From: Oscarella lobularis
Lineage: Eukaryota; Porifera; Homoscleromorpha; Homosclerophorida; Oscarellidae
Length of the DNA stretch: 64,000 nucleotides
Assembly: GCF_947507565.1 (NCBI RefSeq)
Contig: NC_089175.1
Location: 4,887,733 to 4,951,732, forward strand
Direction: 5' to 3'
Shown here: piece by piece, positions 10,387 to 22,858 of the stretch
Layout of the letters: every line of letters begins with the position of its first letter
Numbering within the stretch: the stretch's first letter is position 1
The notes under the pieces: generated by a model
Seen by the model: the letters and a program-made list of their open reading frames with translations, nothing else
What the model was told of the DNA's origin: nothing
Database searches by the model: none
Translations under genes and position numbers: made by a program

Positions 10387-12610
10387 ATGCTCGGCTTTCG
10401 CTTTACTGCATATTGCATTGCTGCGCTGGTCATCGTTGTGATAGGTAAGTGTATGCATTTCCGTTTCCTGCTGGTGGCGGAAATTTGGTTCCGGTCTGCT
10501 CCTATGTCTGGTATTAGGGGCGGGCTTAGTTTATAACATGTTTATCCAACCTTTTTTTATATAGAAAGTAGCGCTGTTACACTTCAGCTTATCGGTTTCG
10601 GCAGCGTTACTATTGGACACCAAGCTGAAATGTCGTGCACCGTCAACTCATCTCTCAGAATAGTCGAATGGAGGAAAGATCTCACTTTGATTCCTCTCTC
10701 CAACTCTCCCGGTTCTCACTACCAATTCAACGCGGAAAAGTCATCTCTAGTTATCGCTCAGCTCCTTGCAGCGGACAAGGGATTGTATCAATGCATAGCA
10801 GAAACAGCGTCGAACCATAGAATCCCGAGCAATTCGGTTCTCCTAGACGTTCTTGGTGACATGGGCTCGTTCCTTGTTAGCATATATTATAATATTCCTT
10901 TGTTATACTGTAGTGAAGCCCACGATCTTTCCCATGGGTGCCGTCGTTCGCGAGGGATCGTCCGCGAGGCTGGGCTGCCCCGGTCACGACTTCACCCACG
11001 TCTACTGGTCGAAAGACGGTCGAGACATATTCCATAAGACAGGCTATCGGCACAACGGAAGTTCCCATGAATATCTCGATATCCTTCAAGCATCTCCGGC
11101 AGACGCTGGCAAATATAACTGCACCGCTATCAACAATTACCTGATATTGGGTAGATCAGCGTTTCCCACCTTAGTTGTTGAATGTAAGTCGCGAGCTTTT
11201 CACTGAAGCAAGCGCTAAATCAAGGATCACCTTTCTCTAGATGCTCCTGTTATTGTTCAGGGTCCCCGTGGAAAGACGGTCGTCAAGGGCTACGAAGTGC
11301 ACTTGTTCTGCAACGTTACTGGGGTTCCTCCGCCGCGAATCTACTGGAAGAAAGACGGAGCTTTTGTCAAGACGCTGGGCAAAAGGTTTGAAGTAGGATA
11401 CGCTGAAGGAACACTTTTCATAGAAACGGCTGAGCTAAGCGATGCGGGACTGTACTCGTGCTTTGCCAATAACAGCGTAAATTCCTTGGGGAAGGAATCA
11501 AAGGCAGTCAAATTGAATATTATTGGTGAGATGTGCGCTGTGGGTAACTGGATACTGTTATTGTACTTGGGGTGGTGATTTTTCTTTAGGCGTTCAGAAA
11601 TTTTACGCAGGAGAGGATGCCTACAAGACAGTTCTATATGGAGCAAACGAGACGATCTGGTGCACCTCGAATCATTCGATTTCAAACCGTGTTATTTGGT
11701 ACAAAGGCGGAAAGGAGCTAGAGACGACGAATCAACTCGTCGCAGGTAGTAGCGGGCAGCTACTCATTTTTCAGGCTACGTATAACATCAGCGGTGTTTA
11801 CGAATGCAATTTTGAGGGTCAACTTCTGCCGCCCGGTATTAAGCTCTTTCAAAAAGTCTTCATTACCATTCGAGGCGAGTCAGGCTGTTGCAGGGAAGAA
11901 ATTACTGGTGTTTTTAATCTGTGCTTTGATCAGGCCCGCCATCTGCTCCAGAGCTGCTTAGTGTTTCTCTAAAACTCATCAATGAAAGTGTTGCAATTGC
12001 ACATTTGAATTGGACAATTCCATTTGACGGTAATAGTCCTATCACTGGCTTTACAATTAGTGTAGGTCAAGGTCGAAACAACCTGATTCGAAAGCACGTC
12101 GTTAATCACCTGGCGAGTGCTGTCAGTTTGGTTTTGGACGTGTTGAAGTTTGGCGTCCCAACGTTTTTCTGGTTGTTTTACGTCTTTGCGCACAATGTCC
12201 ACGGAAATTCTTCACAATCAAACGTTCTAATTCGAGAGTTCAAACGTGCGACAAATCTACCGACCTTTGTTAGCCAAGCAACAATACGACCTAAGGAGGC
12301 GGCTTCAACACCCGTTCACGCCATCAACTCGACGAAAGGCAAGCAAGGGACATGAAACCAGTTGCTATGTTGCATTAGTATTTATTCAGGAATTTTTACA
12401 ACGTCTCGCGCTATCATTATTACCGAGAGTGCGGTTGTAAGCGACGTTTATGTTCAAGTCACAGTGCCACTAGTATCAATTATTATTGTCTTAACTGCAA
12501 TATTTATTTTTCGGCGAAGGTCTAAAAGGCCAAGGCGACTGTGTCCAATTACAGTGGAAGGCTGGAAGCAGTATCGAGAAACGGAGTGGCAAAGAACTGA
12601 AAGACTCTAG
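10387..12610 (+). CDS. Ig x4 / FN3 single-pass receptor, block 2 first gene
   Basis: Eight exons: 10387-10444, 10565-10855, 10914-11183, 11241-11525, 11590-11874, 11934-12338, 12390-12610, preceded in the same transcript by untranslated sequence; all junctions are phase 1. The product is about 604 aa. Order: signal peptide (MLGFRFTAYCIAALVIVVIG), four Ig exons (EWRKD/LYQC; VYWSKDG/KYNC; IYWKKDG/LYSC; a fourth with ETIWC and VYECNF), FN3 (LNWTIPFDGNSPI), a TM segment and a short basic tail ending EWQRTERL. The introns at 11875 and 12339 both begin with GC (gcgagt, gcaagc). The gene at 714-3125 has GT at the first of these and GC at the second. It is a tandem paralogue of 714-3125 with a shorter cytoplasmic tail. 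Ligand unknown. Confidence 0.82.
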
Positions 12611-13134
12611 TCAGTTAACTGACTGATGCTTGCACACACCCCCGCGCAAACTCGTGCAACCCCGAACAATAGCCGGGATATGGGATATGCTATAGCCTAT
12701 AGTTGAAAAGTCGTAGGGTGGAGTGCAGACGGGCCGGCGTGATGTACCGGTACTAGCCTTTCGGTTTATTTATTTGCGAGCTCAAGGTAAGCAGTGTAAT
12801 TTATATATGTTGTTTAGTCCACCCAGCGTGTGCGTTGGGCGCGCGAGCATCTTAGTACAGCTTAATTAAAGCCTGTAGTTCAAATAAATTTGTTTTTAGA
12901 CATATTTGGAAACATTTTCAACCCCTATTACTAATTTCAAACGAATTGGCTGAATTCTCGATCGTTTTTTTCGTTGCGTCATTGCAAGTTGGAGCTCGCG
13001 TGATCAACCTTTGGACCCTTCGACCTTTCGACGTGAGCTGTTACGTCATCAAACCGCAGCGAACTTCGTATCACACGGTACTGTCTTTCCTTTAGGTTCT
13101 ATTACGCGTACGATCAACAGCGTTGCACTTGTCA
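12611..13134. other. Intergenic spacer, block 2
   Basis: No gene seen. It lies in the same relative position as the 3126-3587 spacer, but the two spacers are no longer obviously alike. Confidence 0.3.
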
Positions 13135-15529
13135 ATGAGGGATAGAGCTACAAAGAAAAGTATTCTAAGACCTCTAGTATTTGTTTTGCAAATACACTGT
13201 ACGTGCCGTGGCTTATAATTTCGTAATGCGTACCTAAAATCGGTTAAACAGGCGCGCTGCAAGCAACGCTCTTGCAGGCTACGTCTGGTGCAGTGAAACC
13301 CGGGGCTTTCGTCTCCCTCAAGTGTTACACAGATCAGCGGCCCACTTCTTGGAATTGGGAACTCAACGGAGAGAAACTTAATGGCTCTATCCACTATTTT
13401 GCTGACAATGGCAACGAGCAAGTATTAAAGATTCCGAAGTTTGGTATTGAGTACAATGGATCTTTCGTTTGCTTTCCGCATCATGCTCCCAAAAGCAATT
13501 CGGTTACAATCTATCTAACATGTAATAGAGAGTTCATAGTGTTCATGACATTTACTAATGTTCTTTTTTCATTGTCAACAGATCCGCCAGGAGTAAGGGT
13601 ATTTGGTTCTCGTTTTTCTGCATACGAAACTGCAAATGTTACAATCAATATGACAATTTCGTATCAAGGCGGATACGTGAAGCTGTCGTTGGTTCATAAC
13701 GGCAAACAGTCCGTATCATCGAAAAAGTTTGTATATAGCAAATCAAGGATTTCTCTTGAGTTGACAAACGTTTCCCGTCAAATGCATGGAGATTGGAAAG
13801 TCAAACTGGAGTCACATTTTGCAGACTCTCCTGGGCAGGGCGTGTTTTATTCTTCGTCATTTTCTCTCGAAATAATAAGTAAGTAGAGGTTCTATTATGT
13901 GTTACTTAATTGTGACGATTTCATTAGGAAAGCCGGATCAACCAAATCTTTCGTATATCATTGCGTCTGATAGGACATCAGCAGCAATATCATGGACCGT
14001 GCCAGCAGGAAATCCGAACTTTCATTATGATAGGATTCAAATGTTTAGGGCACAGCTAAGGAACAGCAGCGGGCTCTTTTCATATGAATTTAATGCGTCT
14101 AACCACAAAACCGTTATTGAGAAACTTGCTCCAGGAGAAACTGTGACTTTTTCAATTGCAGCAATTGGATATCACACGCAGAGCGATGCTGGTGTGGTAT
14201 CTATTTCAATCGAGTGCTTCGGTCCTCATAGTAAGGCTACAAGGCTAAGAAATGAGCTTTATGATAATCAATTCTGATAGGGCCAGTTTCATTTATCCAA
14301 AGTTCCATCGGTCAGGTGTACCTGAATTTAAGCGGCTTAGTCTATCCTGTATGCCTGGATTCTAACTCTCCAAAACCAAAGGATTCAATGATTTCCGTTG
14401 AACGTTCAAGACTAATAAATTTCACATCAAACGCCACAGACTATTACAGGGTGAACCTGAACTGGACAAAATCTCCCACAGAAGGAAAGCTCTCGATCAA
14501 TTCTACATCATGTCCTAAAGTAGTTTCGGTTTGCAATACGCTTCTGTATTTGAACGCTTCTGACAAAGACAGCGGCGCTACGATTAATCCCACAACCGAT
14601 CTAAGTGGCACCACCGCTGATTCAAGGGCGGCTGATCATTATTCTACGGCTGGCACCACCACTTATTCAAAGCCAGCGTCTACTTCAATGCCTGATCATT
14701 ATTCCACTGCTGGGATCACCACTGACTCAAAGTTACCTACCGATTATTCTCCTCATGAGCCTGCTACCGAAGAAGTCTCAGGTAAGACTAAAGTACTGTT
14801 TTCAGCAGTTCTAATCAGACTTATTTAGAAGCCTCTTCTACATCACTCATATTGACAATTTGCTTTGGAGCTGGGATTCCTCTTTTACTTCTACTAGTAG
14901 TAGTAATAGTCTTTATAATCTTAAGACGAAAACAACGGATTTTCAATTTGTCTGAAGCTTCTAAGTGCGAGTCAATCGACTCTGAAAGCAACAGAGAGCC
15001 AGTTGATGAAGCTACAACAACCTTTACCATCACCGATGATGCAATTTTGCAAAACTGTCCTAATGGCACAACGTCCGACGTTTCTTCTCTCCCTATGTGT
15101 ACGTTTGTCTGAGCTAGTCATAGCTTATAGATTTTTAATAAATACTTTTAGTTTCAAGTGATGCTTCTTTGGAGGATGACAGAGAGCCGGTTCAAGATGA
15201 AAGGTAACTGTAACTGTAAGCATAAGCACACCAGCAAACTGATAGAACGTCTACTTAGGCGTGAACCACAAGCCGTGCCTTTACCTGGTGTCAATGTTTC
15301 TGTGTCACTGTCAGAAGGTGAGAAAAAATATATAAATTTGTTTGTTATGCATGAAACATGCGTTCACTCTTTAGGCAATTTCAAGCGTTTCGAAGCCATC
15401 ATGCAGAAGGCCGTGCGTGAGGGTAATCAGGAACACAATGACACTTTAAATGACGCAATGACTAAGATTGAGAGCCACTGCTTAGCCCCGCCGCGGCTAC
15501 AGACCTTTCAACCAGCTTCTTTACCGTGA
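13135..15529 (+). CDS. Ig/FN3 transmembrane receptor, mucin-like stalk, no Death domain
   Basis: Firm exons: 13252-13521, 13582-13878, 13928-14230, 14281-14781, 14829-15098, 15152-15203, 15259-15317, 15375-15529. Exon 1 (13135-13207, MRDRATKKS...) is a weak guess with a poor donor. Order: Ig domain (SLKCYTD...GSFVC), beta-rich domain, FN3-like domain (PGETVTFSI), a domain with paired cysteines, then a Ser/Thr-rich stalk holding a repeated unit (DHYSTAGTTTYSK / DHYSTAGITTDSK). A TM segment in exon 14829-15098 is followed by an acidic tail with two REPV motifs. It matches 3588-6285 exon for exon through the TM, but the last exon encodes EAIMQKAVREGNQEHNDTL instead of a Death domain. Possibly a decoy or differently signalling paralogue (inference). 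Confidence 0.72.
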
Positions 15530-15950
15530 GACTGACCGTCATTTGTCTTCAAGCTAGTAATGGCATTTTTGTTTGTAAATTATTAGGGTTCCGTTTTGTA
15601 TCATATACTAAATACCTACATATACAGTGTACATAAGTTCATAAAAATTGTGCAATACGGGAGCATTCATGTCACGTGATATTGCAGACGCGTACTTTTC
15701 TGTAAGAAAACAGCGCCGTATTGAAGAAAAAGGGGGTGGCGATTGCTGGAAAGTTGTGTCTGAAGTGAGTTTTGCGTCGTGGATGCCCTTTTTTCTACCG
15801 AGGCCTCTTGAGGAACCTACGTAACGTCGAAAAACGCTGACGCACTGACCAGAGATTAAGTCTCTGCACTGACACTTAATTTTTTACACAGTTACTATTT
15901 CGGCAGTTCTCCTACTCCTGCTCCCTACAGCTTGCTAATTCACTTTGCTT
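15530..15950. other. Intergenic, convergent gene ends
   Basis: This is the spacer between the + strand receptor and the - strand RdRP. No coding exon recognised; presumably the two 3' ends. Confidence 0.4.
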
Positions 15951-18900
15951 TCAGTTATCTTTCAAAGACCTCGACTCTTTCAGTCTAAGCGCTTTGATGC
16001 TGCAAAGGTAATCATAAGCAATCCACGGACAGCTAATCAAGCGATGAAAACGCCGCCACGGTCGACCGAATTCCGCCTCCAGGTAATCCCTTTCCCCTTC
16101 AGCCTCCTTCCTGTACGTGACGTAGTACAAAGCGGAAGCTTTTGCCTTCAACGCTTCCCGATCATTTCCATCCACTCCTTTATGAAATTCCTTTCTATAC
16201 TTCTTGATATGCTCTCGCATGGCCTTTCTTATTTCGACTCGAACGTCATTCAGTCGTCGACGTCGTACAATCCTAGCCAGCCTTGTGATGTTTCCAGTCA
16301 TCGCCTCTCCTTCTAGACGAATCTCGTAGTGGCGCATCATTTCGTAGAGCTCCTCGTTATAGATGTCTCTTAATTCAATAGCATCATCGATGTAGCGTTG
16401 ATAGCCTTCGTAGAGAAGATCTTCATCGACTTTTATTTTTGGTGTCTTGGCAAAAGTGTGTTCCCTACTCATCTTAACCTCGTGGAAGAGAGCTCCTATT
16501 ACTCCGTTCGATTCATAGGAAACTCGATCGGACTTCTGCATGAAATCTGGATAGGCTGGCGGCCGGTGTTCCGGCTTCATAGTAGGGATTACACCCGTTT
16601 TGGGAAAATCTACGGCAAGCGAGTGGAGCTCCGCCAGTTCTACGCAATTGGCGCATTTTGCGCCGTCTTCACTCAAATCGGCTTGAACAAGATGAGCATT
16701 GGCTATTTGACCCAACTGGTCATTCCTACAAAGAAATTTTCGTTACAGTCACAAGCAAGTATCTTTAGTAGTGAAACGATACCTGATGTACTTGATAATG
16801 AAATCTTTGACGTCGTCCATTGTTATTGATTCCTTCTTTTCTACGTCAGGCGGTGTGTAGTCCATGGGCTCATAGTCGCGCTCCAGTGGCAGTAGATCTT
16901 TGTCCCACGACACGAAATAGAGATCGCCGTCGAGATCGGAGCCGGAGATTTCGTCCGTATGAGGTCTAGGACCGCGAGCGGGAAAGACGATGACGTCGCA
17001 TAGATGACGGAGCGCTGGCGCGTCGACTGCGTTCAGAACGCGGATATCGCCCGGGTGAAAGCAGGGGTTCTTTGTAACAACAACAGGGCCCTGGACTAGT
17101 AATGGATCCTCCGTTTGTCGTACTTGAACGAATACTTGGCCGTAGTCGAGGCTGTTGGTCTCGTCAATTACCCCCATGATACAGGCGGCATCGCTGCCGA
17201 AAATTCGCGCTTTCTTTCGAAGGTCGTCTATTTGGACGGTTCGGTACGACTGTAGGACGCCTTGAATGTACGGCTCTGATTCGATGTCGAAGCCGGCTTC
17301 TATCATTCGAACGACGCTTGTGATGGCACTGTGTGGTGGTAGGGAGCTCGTCGTTTTTATGTACTTTAGGGCAGTCTAGGTTAAAAGTCAATAGCAGTTT
17401 TTGGCCACAGCTTTCGGTATTATTACCTGGGAATCGACAAGAATCGATTTCAAGCTTTGTAGCATTTGTTCCTGTTTTCGTATGAATGTCCTTTCTGGCA
17501 CTCCGCGACACGCCAACAGTAGTATTATCTGGCGATTGAGATACGCTGGCGTGAATGCCGACGAATTGCACACCTCCACCTGATTGTGATCGGATTGAAA
17601 CTTTCTCATGCTCGGGCGCAGTTGGAGACGAATAGGGCCTCCTTTTAATTGCTCCTTAACGGCAACGACACCTTTGTATCCGCTGAAACGAATTTGAAAA
17701 GCAGACGGCGTATCTCTGAATCCTTGGTTCGTGCTTTCCGCTACCGTCTTTGCAAACTAAGCGAATAATCAATATATTTCAGACTACCGGTTAAAAAGTA
17801 ATGGACTCACTTCTGGAGAAATGGTTCCAATTCCGTCAGTGAAATTGTAATTCTTCATCACTTTCCTTTCTACTTCTCGCTGAATTGTCGGCACTTCATA
17901 ATCGTCATCAAAATAAAAGCCATACTTGTAATCGAAATCGTCATCTTCCTCCACCATCTCTTTCACAGTTTCAACAACGCTTTTTTCAACATCTGGAATT
18001 TCTTCAAATTCGTTTTTCTCCAGTCGACATTTCTTGGTCGAAATCGTGCTTGAAAAGCACTGCCCCATGCGCGCAGCGTACTTCGCAATGACCGATATTC
18101 CGCTGAAATCGCCCATTTTCTTGCGAATGCTGTCGGCGGTGATTTCTTCGCCCGTCTCAGGATCGTTAGCTGTAGCGAAAAACCAGCACGAGTGCTCTCT
18201 CATTTGACTGCACGACATGCCAAGAAATTCAAATTTTCTACCGCCGACCACGACCCCGTCGCGAAGAACGCCGCGAAAGTGATCCGTAATAGCCTGCATG
18301 CTCTCGCCTTCTCGAATGATGAGCTTGTTGTGGTCCTCATCGGTAAACGAGACGCGAAGGAAGTGATCGAGCAGACGGCTGTATTCGCGTAAGATGCGAT
18401 TCGACGCGTCCGCCGCTGGGCCAAAGCAGTATTGCTTGAGCGGCGAGACGAGAAGACGATGCACGTCGACGGTAAAATCGCTGTCAGAAACGGGCTTTTT
18501 CTTCGATGCCTTACGTCGGGACGTTTGACTGCGCGAGGCTGTCGTCGATTTCTGCAGTAATTCCAGCGGGTTCTCAAGCGGGTAATTATTGACGTAGACG
18601 TCTTGTTTCTCGTCGTACTTTTCGGCTATCTGCCTGAGTTCTGCCAAAGCCGCTAGAGCATCGTCTTCCTCTACTTTCGTCAGCTCCTTGTAGAAGTCTA
18701 ATGAGAGCAGGTCCTTGCAAAGGATACCGTCAGAGAAAAGAGTCTCAATTCGAAAACGCACGCGGAAAGATAGATCTTGCGGTATGTCAAAAGGTGGCTG
18801 AGGTTTGAGCGAATGCACCGTCAGAGGCCAGGCCGTTTCAAGCCCATAGTATTCAGCACCAGTCGCCTCGCGTAGAAACGTGCGTCCGAGATGATTAGGA

Positions 18901-19661
18901 TCGGACGGTTCGACGAGAATGTCGTAGCAGCTGCTCAAAGCCTGATCAGGCGAGAAGTCAATAGTTCGTTGAGCCGTTCCGCTAGCGTCGTCGGTATGAA
19001 CCTTTTCCCAGACGAACCGTTGGGCACTACCTTGAGAAGAAAGTGTCTCTCTGAACAATTTCGGCGCTGCTTTGGTTCGAAGAAGAAGAGCGGCTATGCT
19101 AGGCGTTGGACTGCGCCTCGGCAAATCGAAGTTCACCATCTCTTCGACGTCGTCCGTGTGATATTGGACGTGACGTTTCTCCGAATTTTTCGTAAATGAA
19201 AATTTAGCGTACCTTGCTTGGAAATTTATGACGACGTGAACGACGTGGGAATCAGAGGACGCTTCGTTCACGTCCCATTTGGTCAGAAATCGATTTTCGC
19301 CGTGAAATACGCCTACTTTCACCTTTCCGTCGAAAGCGAACACCCGCGAGGCATCTTTTGGAGCTAAGTTTCTGGCGTTCCTGGAACGATTGATTCGCAA
19401 ACGACGACCTTGGAAGCAGAATGAATCTTTTTCTACGCTGCTCATTAACTCGTCAAAATCGTTCACGGAGGCTAGCGTCAAAAACGCATTCCCGCTGTTT
19501 AAGTTTCCATCCAACAGCGGCATCCTCTTTGACGGCAACATCGTGCACTTGACGATATGAACGTTTTTCTGTTCGGAAAAGTATTCTGCAAGTTCCTTAG
19601 CAGTGGCGAGGTAGTCGATGTTGCTGACATGAACTTCTAACCGTGGTATACGATCTCCCAT
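15951..19661 (-). CDS. Cellular RNA-dependent RNA polymerase (copy 1, intact)
   Basis: Four exons on the - strand: 19661-17811, 17756-17427, 17375-16783, 16725-15951; about 1182 aa. The start was placed at MGDRIPRLEVHVSN (19661), where an RRM-like fold begins (LEVHVSN...GNAFLTL), as in plant RDR1-type enzymes. Family motifs follow: VLRDGVVVGG, FLGMSCSQMREHSCWFF, GDFSGISVIAKYAARMGQ, NFTDGIGTIS, SAFQIRFSGYKGVVAV, LNRQIILLL. The catalytic DxDGD is in SGSDLDGDLYFVSWD (Asp about 874, 876, 878). Such enzymes copy RNA to make double-stranded RNA or secondary small RNAs in silencing. An RTCA-like gene lies directly upstream on the same strand (20077-21861), and a damaged second RdRP lies beyond it. 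CACGTG sits at 19698-19703, 37 nt before the start codon. Confidence 0.9.
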
Positions 19662-20076
19662 AGCACGGGTTTGTGCAAAGCTTCCCAAAAATCGGCGCAC
19701 GTGATGAATTGATCTCCCAGCTGTAGAAGAGCGCGAATGCGTGAGCAGCAGAATATATGTTTTAGCCGGCTGAAATTGCGGACGTGAGATTATAACAACT
19801 CGGTACGAGCTGGCGTCGATGTATAGACACAGCTGTGATGCAGTGTACACTGTATGAGCCTAAATTAGACCAGATCCACTTCTGGCACACGATATGTAAC
19901 CGTAGTCTTCTAGATAACAGGTTTGAGCTATAATAGAACGTTTGGAGAGCACTGTCCTATAAGCTACGTAGGTACCTGTATGGCATTGCTTTACTTCTTC
20001 AGAGTAAGAAAAAAACTTTGCTTCTACTGATACGACAACTCTACGAGTGATATCTACTTTCATGCGGTCAAACGAA
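19662..20076. other. Spacer between RTCA-like gene 1 and RdRP 1
   Basis: No gene. The same spacer occurs between RTCA-like gene 2 and RdRP 2 (26632-26957) with clear similarity (for example agagtaagaaaaaa.ctttgc), showing that the gene pair was duplicated as a unit. Confidence 0.55.
19698..19703 (-). promoter_or_regulatory. CACGTG palindrome upstream of RdRP copy 1
   Basis: Perfect E-box/G-box-like hexamer 37 nt upstream of the ATG at 19661, one of eight such sites in the RdRP/RTCA-like cluster. Binding by a bHLH or bZIP factor is inferred only. Confidence 0.4.
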
Positions 20077-21861
20077 TCAAAAATTTTCGTTCTGCATCCC
20101 AATTCCCTCACAGGATATATCAAGAAAGTCCTTCTCTGAGTCAAATCTGAAAGAGAACTTTACCTAAAGCAGTTATTATTCAGGTATCGATTAAATAGAT
20201 TTTTGACGTGGTAAATCTCACGTCTAGAAGTAGTTCTATGACACAAAGTGCCCATTTCCAATGATCATCAGGTAGAGGATATTCGCTTCTAAGAGTCGAT
20301 CTCCCTTTAGCAAGAGCCATAAAAATGAGAACCTGTAAAGCGCAGCCGTTCTCCGACAAAGTACATGTAGCTGTGACCTTCTCACCTGATCCGTCAAGTG
20401 ACCCCGAATGCAGGCTCCATTATCGTAGGCGCGTTTGCAACTAAGTACCGCTCTACTTACGATCCTCTTAGCTTCATTAAAGCGCCACGAATACCAACTG
20501 CAACAGGCAGGCAATATGCATTCGTCTGACATGACAACTTCTAATCTAGTCACACAAAAAAAACACAACGTTACGCGTAATGCGAATTGCTTTATAAGAT
20601 CTCACTGCAATGATGACAAAGCCTCGCCGCGTTTAAAGTGATACTTTGTCTTGCAATGAATCAAGATATCCGTTCCAAACTCCTCTTTCAGAGTTTGAAT
20701 GCAATGCCTTTCGCATTCCCGCGCATTAATGCAGTCTTCCTGTGCTTAGTAGTGATCAGCAATCCTTTTACCGTTTGCGCAAATGATTCCTACGTTCGAT
20801 TCGCTATCTTCCCAGAAAATTGTTGCTCGAATTTCCCTGATGCTTCTGTCGCAGCTCGTCATCATTGTCACGCCTTTTAATTCTTTTGCGGAGTCGACTG
20901 TGACGACTGTCTCTTCCGCTCCTTCGTCGTTGGTACTGGGAAAGAGAAATTGCGGTCGAAGTCTATTAATTTAAATTAATTAATTAATCAATGGCTTCAA
21001 CTCACGTCGTCACAATGTCAAAATGCACGCCGAACTTTCTAAGAACAAATCGCAGAACCTGAAAAAGATTGACAACTCTCCAAGTGGCACAACAGCGATA
21101 GAGTGCGGAAGAAAATCGTCGCACTGCCTACCGATTGGCAGAAATAAATGCCGTCCACGTCACGAGACTTCAACATATCTCCGAGCCAGCACAACGTTGA
21201 CGTTTCTTTTCCAAAGACAAAACAAGGCAGAACGGCTTGCAGAGTCGAAATAAATTCGCTTTTAAATTAAAGAACATTTCAAGATCCCACAGAACATATT
21301 CTCATAGTTTACCATTTTGACTCGAGGGAAATCTTCTCGTTCGCAATCGTTTTTGCTTCGCACGGCCACAGTGTGTACTATAAGCGAAATTGTGCGATAA
21401 TTCAGTCGGATTTCATATGTACTTCGATTGATCCCAATTTGTTTCCCTCTGCTCTTCCGTTTGACATTGCGACCACCATGTCCACTTGGTGCGTATGGCT
21501 TTCGCGTAATCCCCATAGCTTTCTGATGTTTTTAGCTGTAATTGGTCTCTTTGTAAGGAAGGATACTGCGTTGGCAATTCGCAGCACTTGTCCTCCCTGA
21601 CGCACGAAATCATCTCTATCTTATTAGCTATTTTTTAGTTGTCTCTATTTCTCACCGCATAGTAAGCGTTAATAACGATCGGATCTATCAAAGTGACTCG
21701 ATTGTATTAGAAGTGGCGACAATTCGAGATCGTTTACGCTTTTCCATTTCTTCGATTCCGCCCCTGCTCGGAGTCACGTCGTCGTCGTGGTGCTCATTTG
21801 CTTCAGAGTTGTCACACTCGCTCGACGATTTGAGTGCAGTTTTCCTGCAACTTGAATTCAT
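20077..21861 (-). CDS. RTCA-like RNA 3'-phosphate cyclase paralogue 1
   Basis: Eleven exons with the same structure as copy 2 at 26958-28720, about 400 aa. I identify the RtcA/RTCA family from GGQVLRIANAVSFLTKRPIT (family GGGQILR...), GLRESHTHQVDMVV (family GLRPQHL), LQAVLPCFVFG, HLTDQVLIFMALAKG (family DQLIVFMALANG), a following DDHW histidine, and the closing ISCEGIGMQN. Characterised family members convert RNA 3'-phosphate to 2',3'-cyclic phosphate through a histidine-nucleotide intermediate. About 50 residues rich in Ser, Glu and Asp precede the domain (start MNSSCRKTALKSSSE at 21861) and are absent from ordinary RTCA. No lesion seen. It lies directly upstream of RdRP copy 1, same strand. 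Substrate unknown. Confidence 0.8.
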
Positions 21862-21917
21862 ATCGTCAGGAGGTTAGAGATGGTGTACTGTAGTGTATCT
21901 CTGCTGCACGAGGACTA

Positions 21918-21956
21918 CACGTGCTTTCTGTATCTCTGATGCAAGGACCACACGTG
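21918..21956 (-). promoter_or_regulatory. Paired CACGTG sites upstream of RTCA-like 1
   Basis: CACGTG occurs at 21918-21923 and again at 21951-21956, both in the context ac.acacgtgctttct, 57 and 90 nt upstream of the ATG at 21861. The second looks like a local duplication of the first. Confidence 0.45.
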
Positions 21957-22858
21957 CTTTCTAGCGCACGTTTTTCGTGCTATCCCCTCTCTTCACAGTC
22001 GCCGGAAATCCGGTCGCCTCCAGCGTCCTAGACGGCTAAGAACATTGCAGCACTGATCAGGCAAAAAGTCTTTAGGGCCGTACGCGTCGACGTCATCATA
22101 ATCATCGTCAGTGTAGCTTCGATCGAAATACTTTCCCTTACAAAGCGTTGCAGTACCCTCAGGACGTGTCATTCTTCTTTGTGGTTTGTTCGCGTGCTTC
22201 TCTTGATTTTCTTGGCTAGCTGCACGTGTAGTAGGCTCTGGTACGGCTTCAAGGAGGGTCTGACTTCCATGGAGTCTGTCACTGCTTTAGATCCAGCTCT
22301 TGAGTGAAGGTGAGAGTTATAAAGCACTGTTCTATGACAGAGACACGGACCCGGGTACGTGTACACGTGAAATGATCCCTTATTGATTTCTGCAGTACCT
22401 TTTCTTCCCTTTTATGCGGTGATCTGAACTCGTTATTATTTTCTGTTGCTGTTATGTTTTTCGTTTTTGCGTATGGGCCAAATATGTACTGTTTTTATTC
22501 ACGCATTGATAACGGAGGTCACGTGAACCAGGCATAACTCCAGCACCGTTCTATAGCACACAGCGTTCCGCAGAGCTTTTGAAGGTAACTTTAGTGGCAA
22601 ATCGTGCGTCTTAGAGTAAGTTTCTACGCTGACGTACCTTGGGAACCGGGGCCTCTTGAGGAATCTACCCTTCTGGAGCAGGAACCGTACACTGCAAGGC
22701 TTTGACTAGTCAATCGATTCTCTAGGTACAATCTGAAAACGACGACGTACACACCCATAGACGCACACACTCACTAAAATATAGATAAACTGTAAACGCT
22801 GTGAGTCTACGTGCATTCGCAGTCCTCCGACTCCTAGCCGCTGTCATACTCTACTAAT
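21957..22858. other. Conserved upstream region between RTCA-like 1 and RdRP 2
   Basis: No convincing CDS. Blocks of it (for example cgtcgacgtcatcataatca and gctctggtacggcttcaagg) recur upstream of RTCA-like genes 2, 3 and 4, so the array repeats promoter as well as gene. The sequence nearest 22858 belongs to the RdRP 2 3' flank. Confidence 0.45.

Noticed and set aside
21900-22150. Possible small acidic protein upstream of the RTCA-like genes (YTDDDYDDVDAYG)
   Set aside because: The frame is not kept in the other repeat copies, so it is more likely conserved upstream DNA than a gene.
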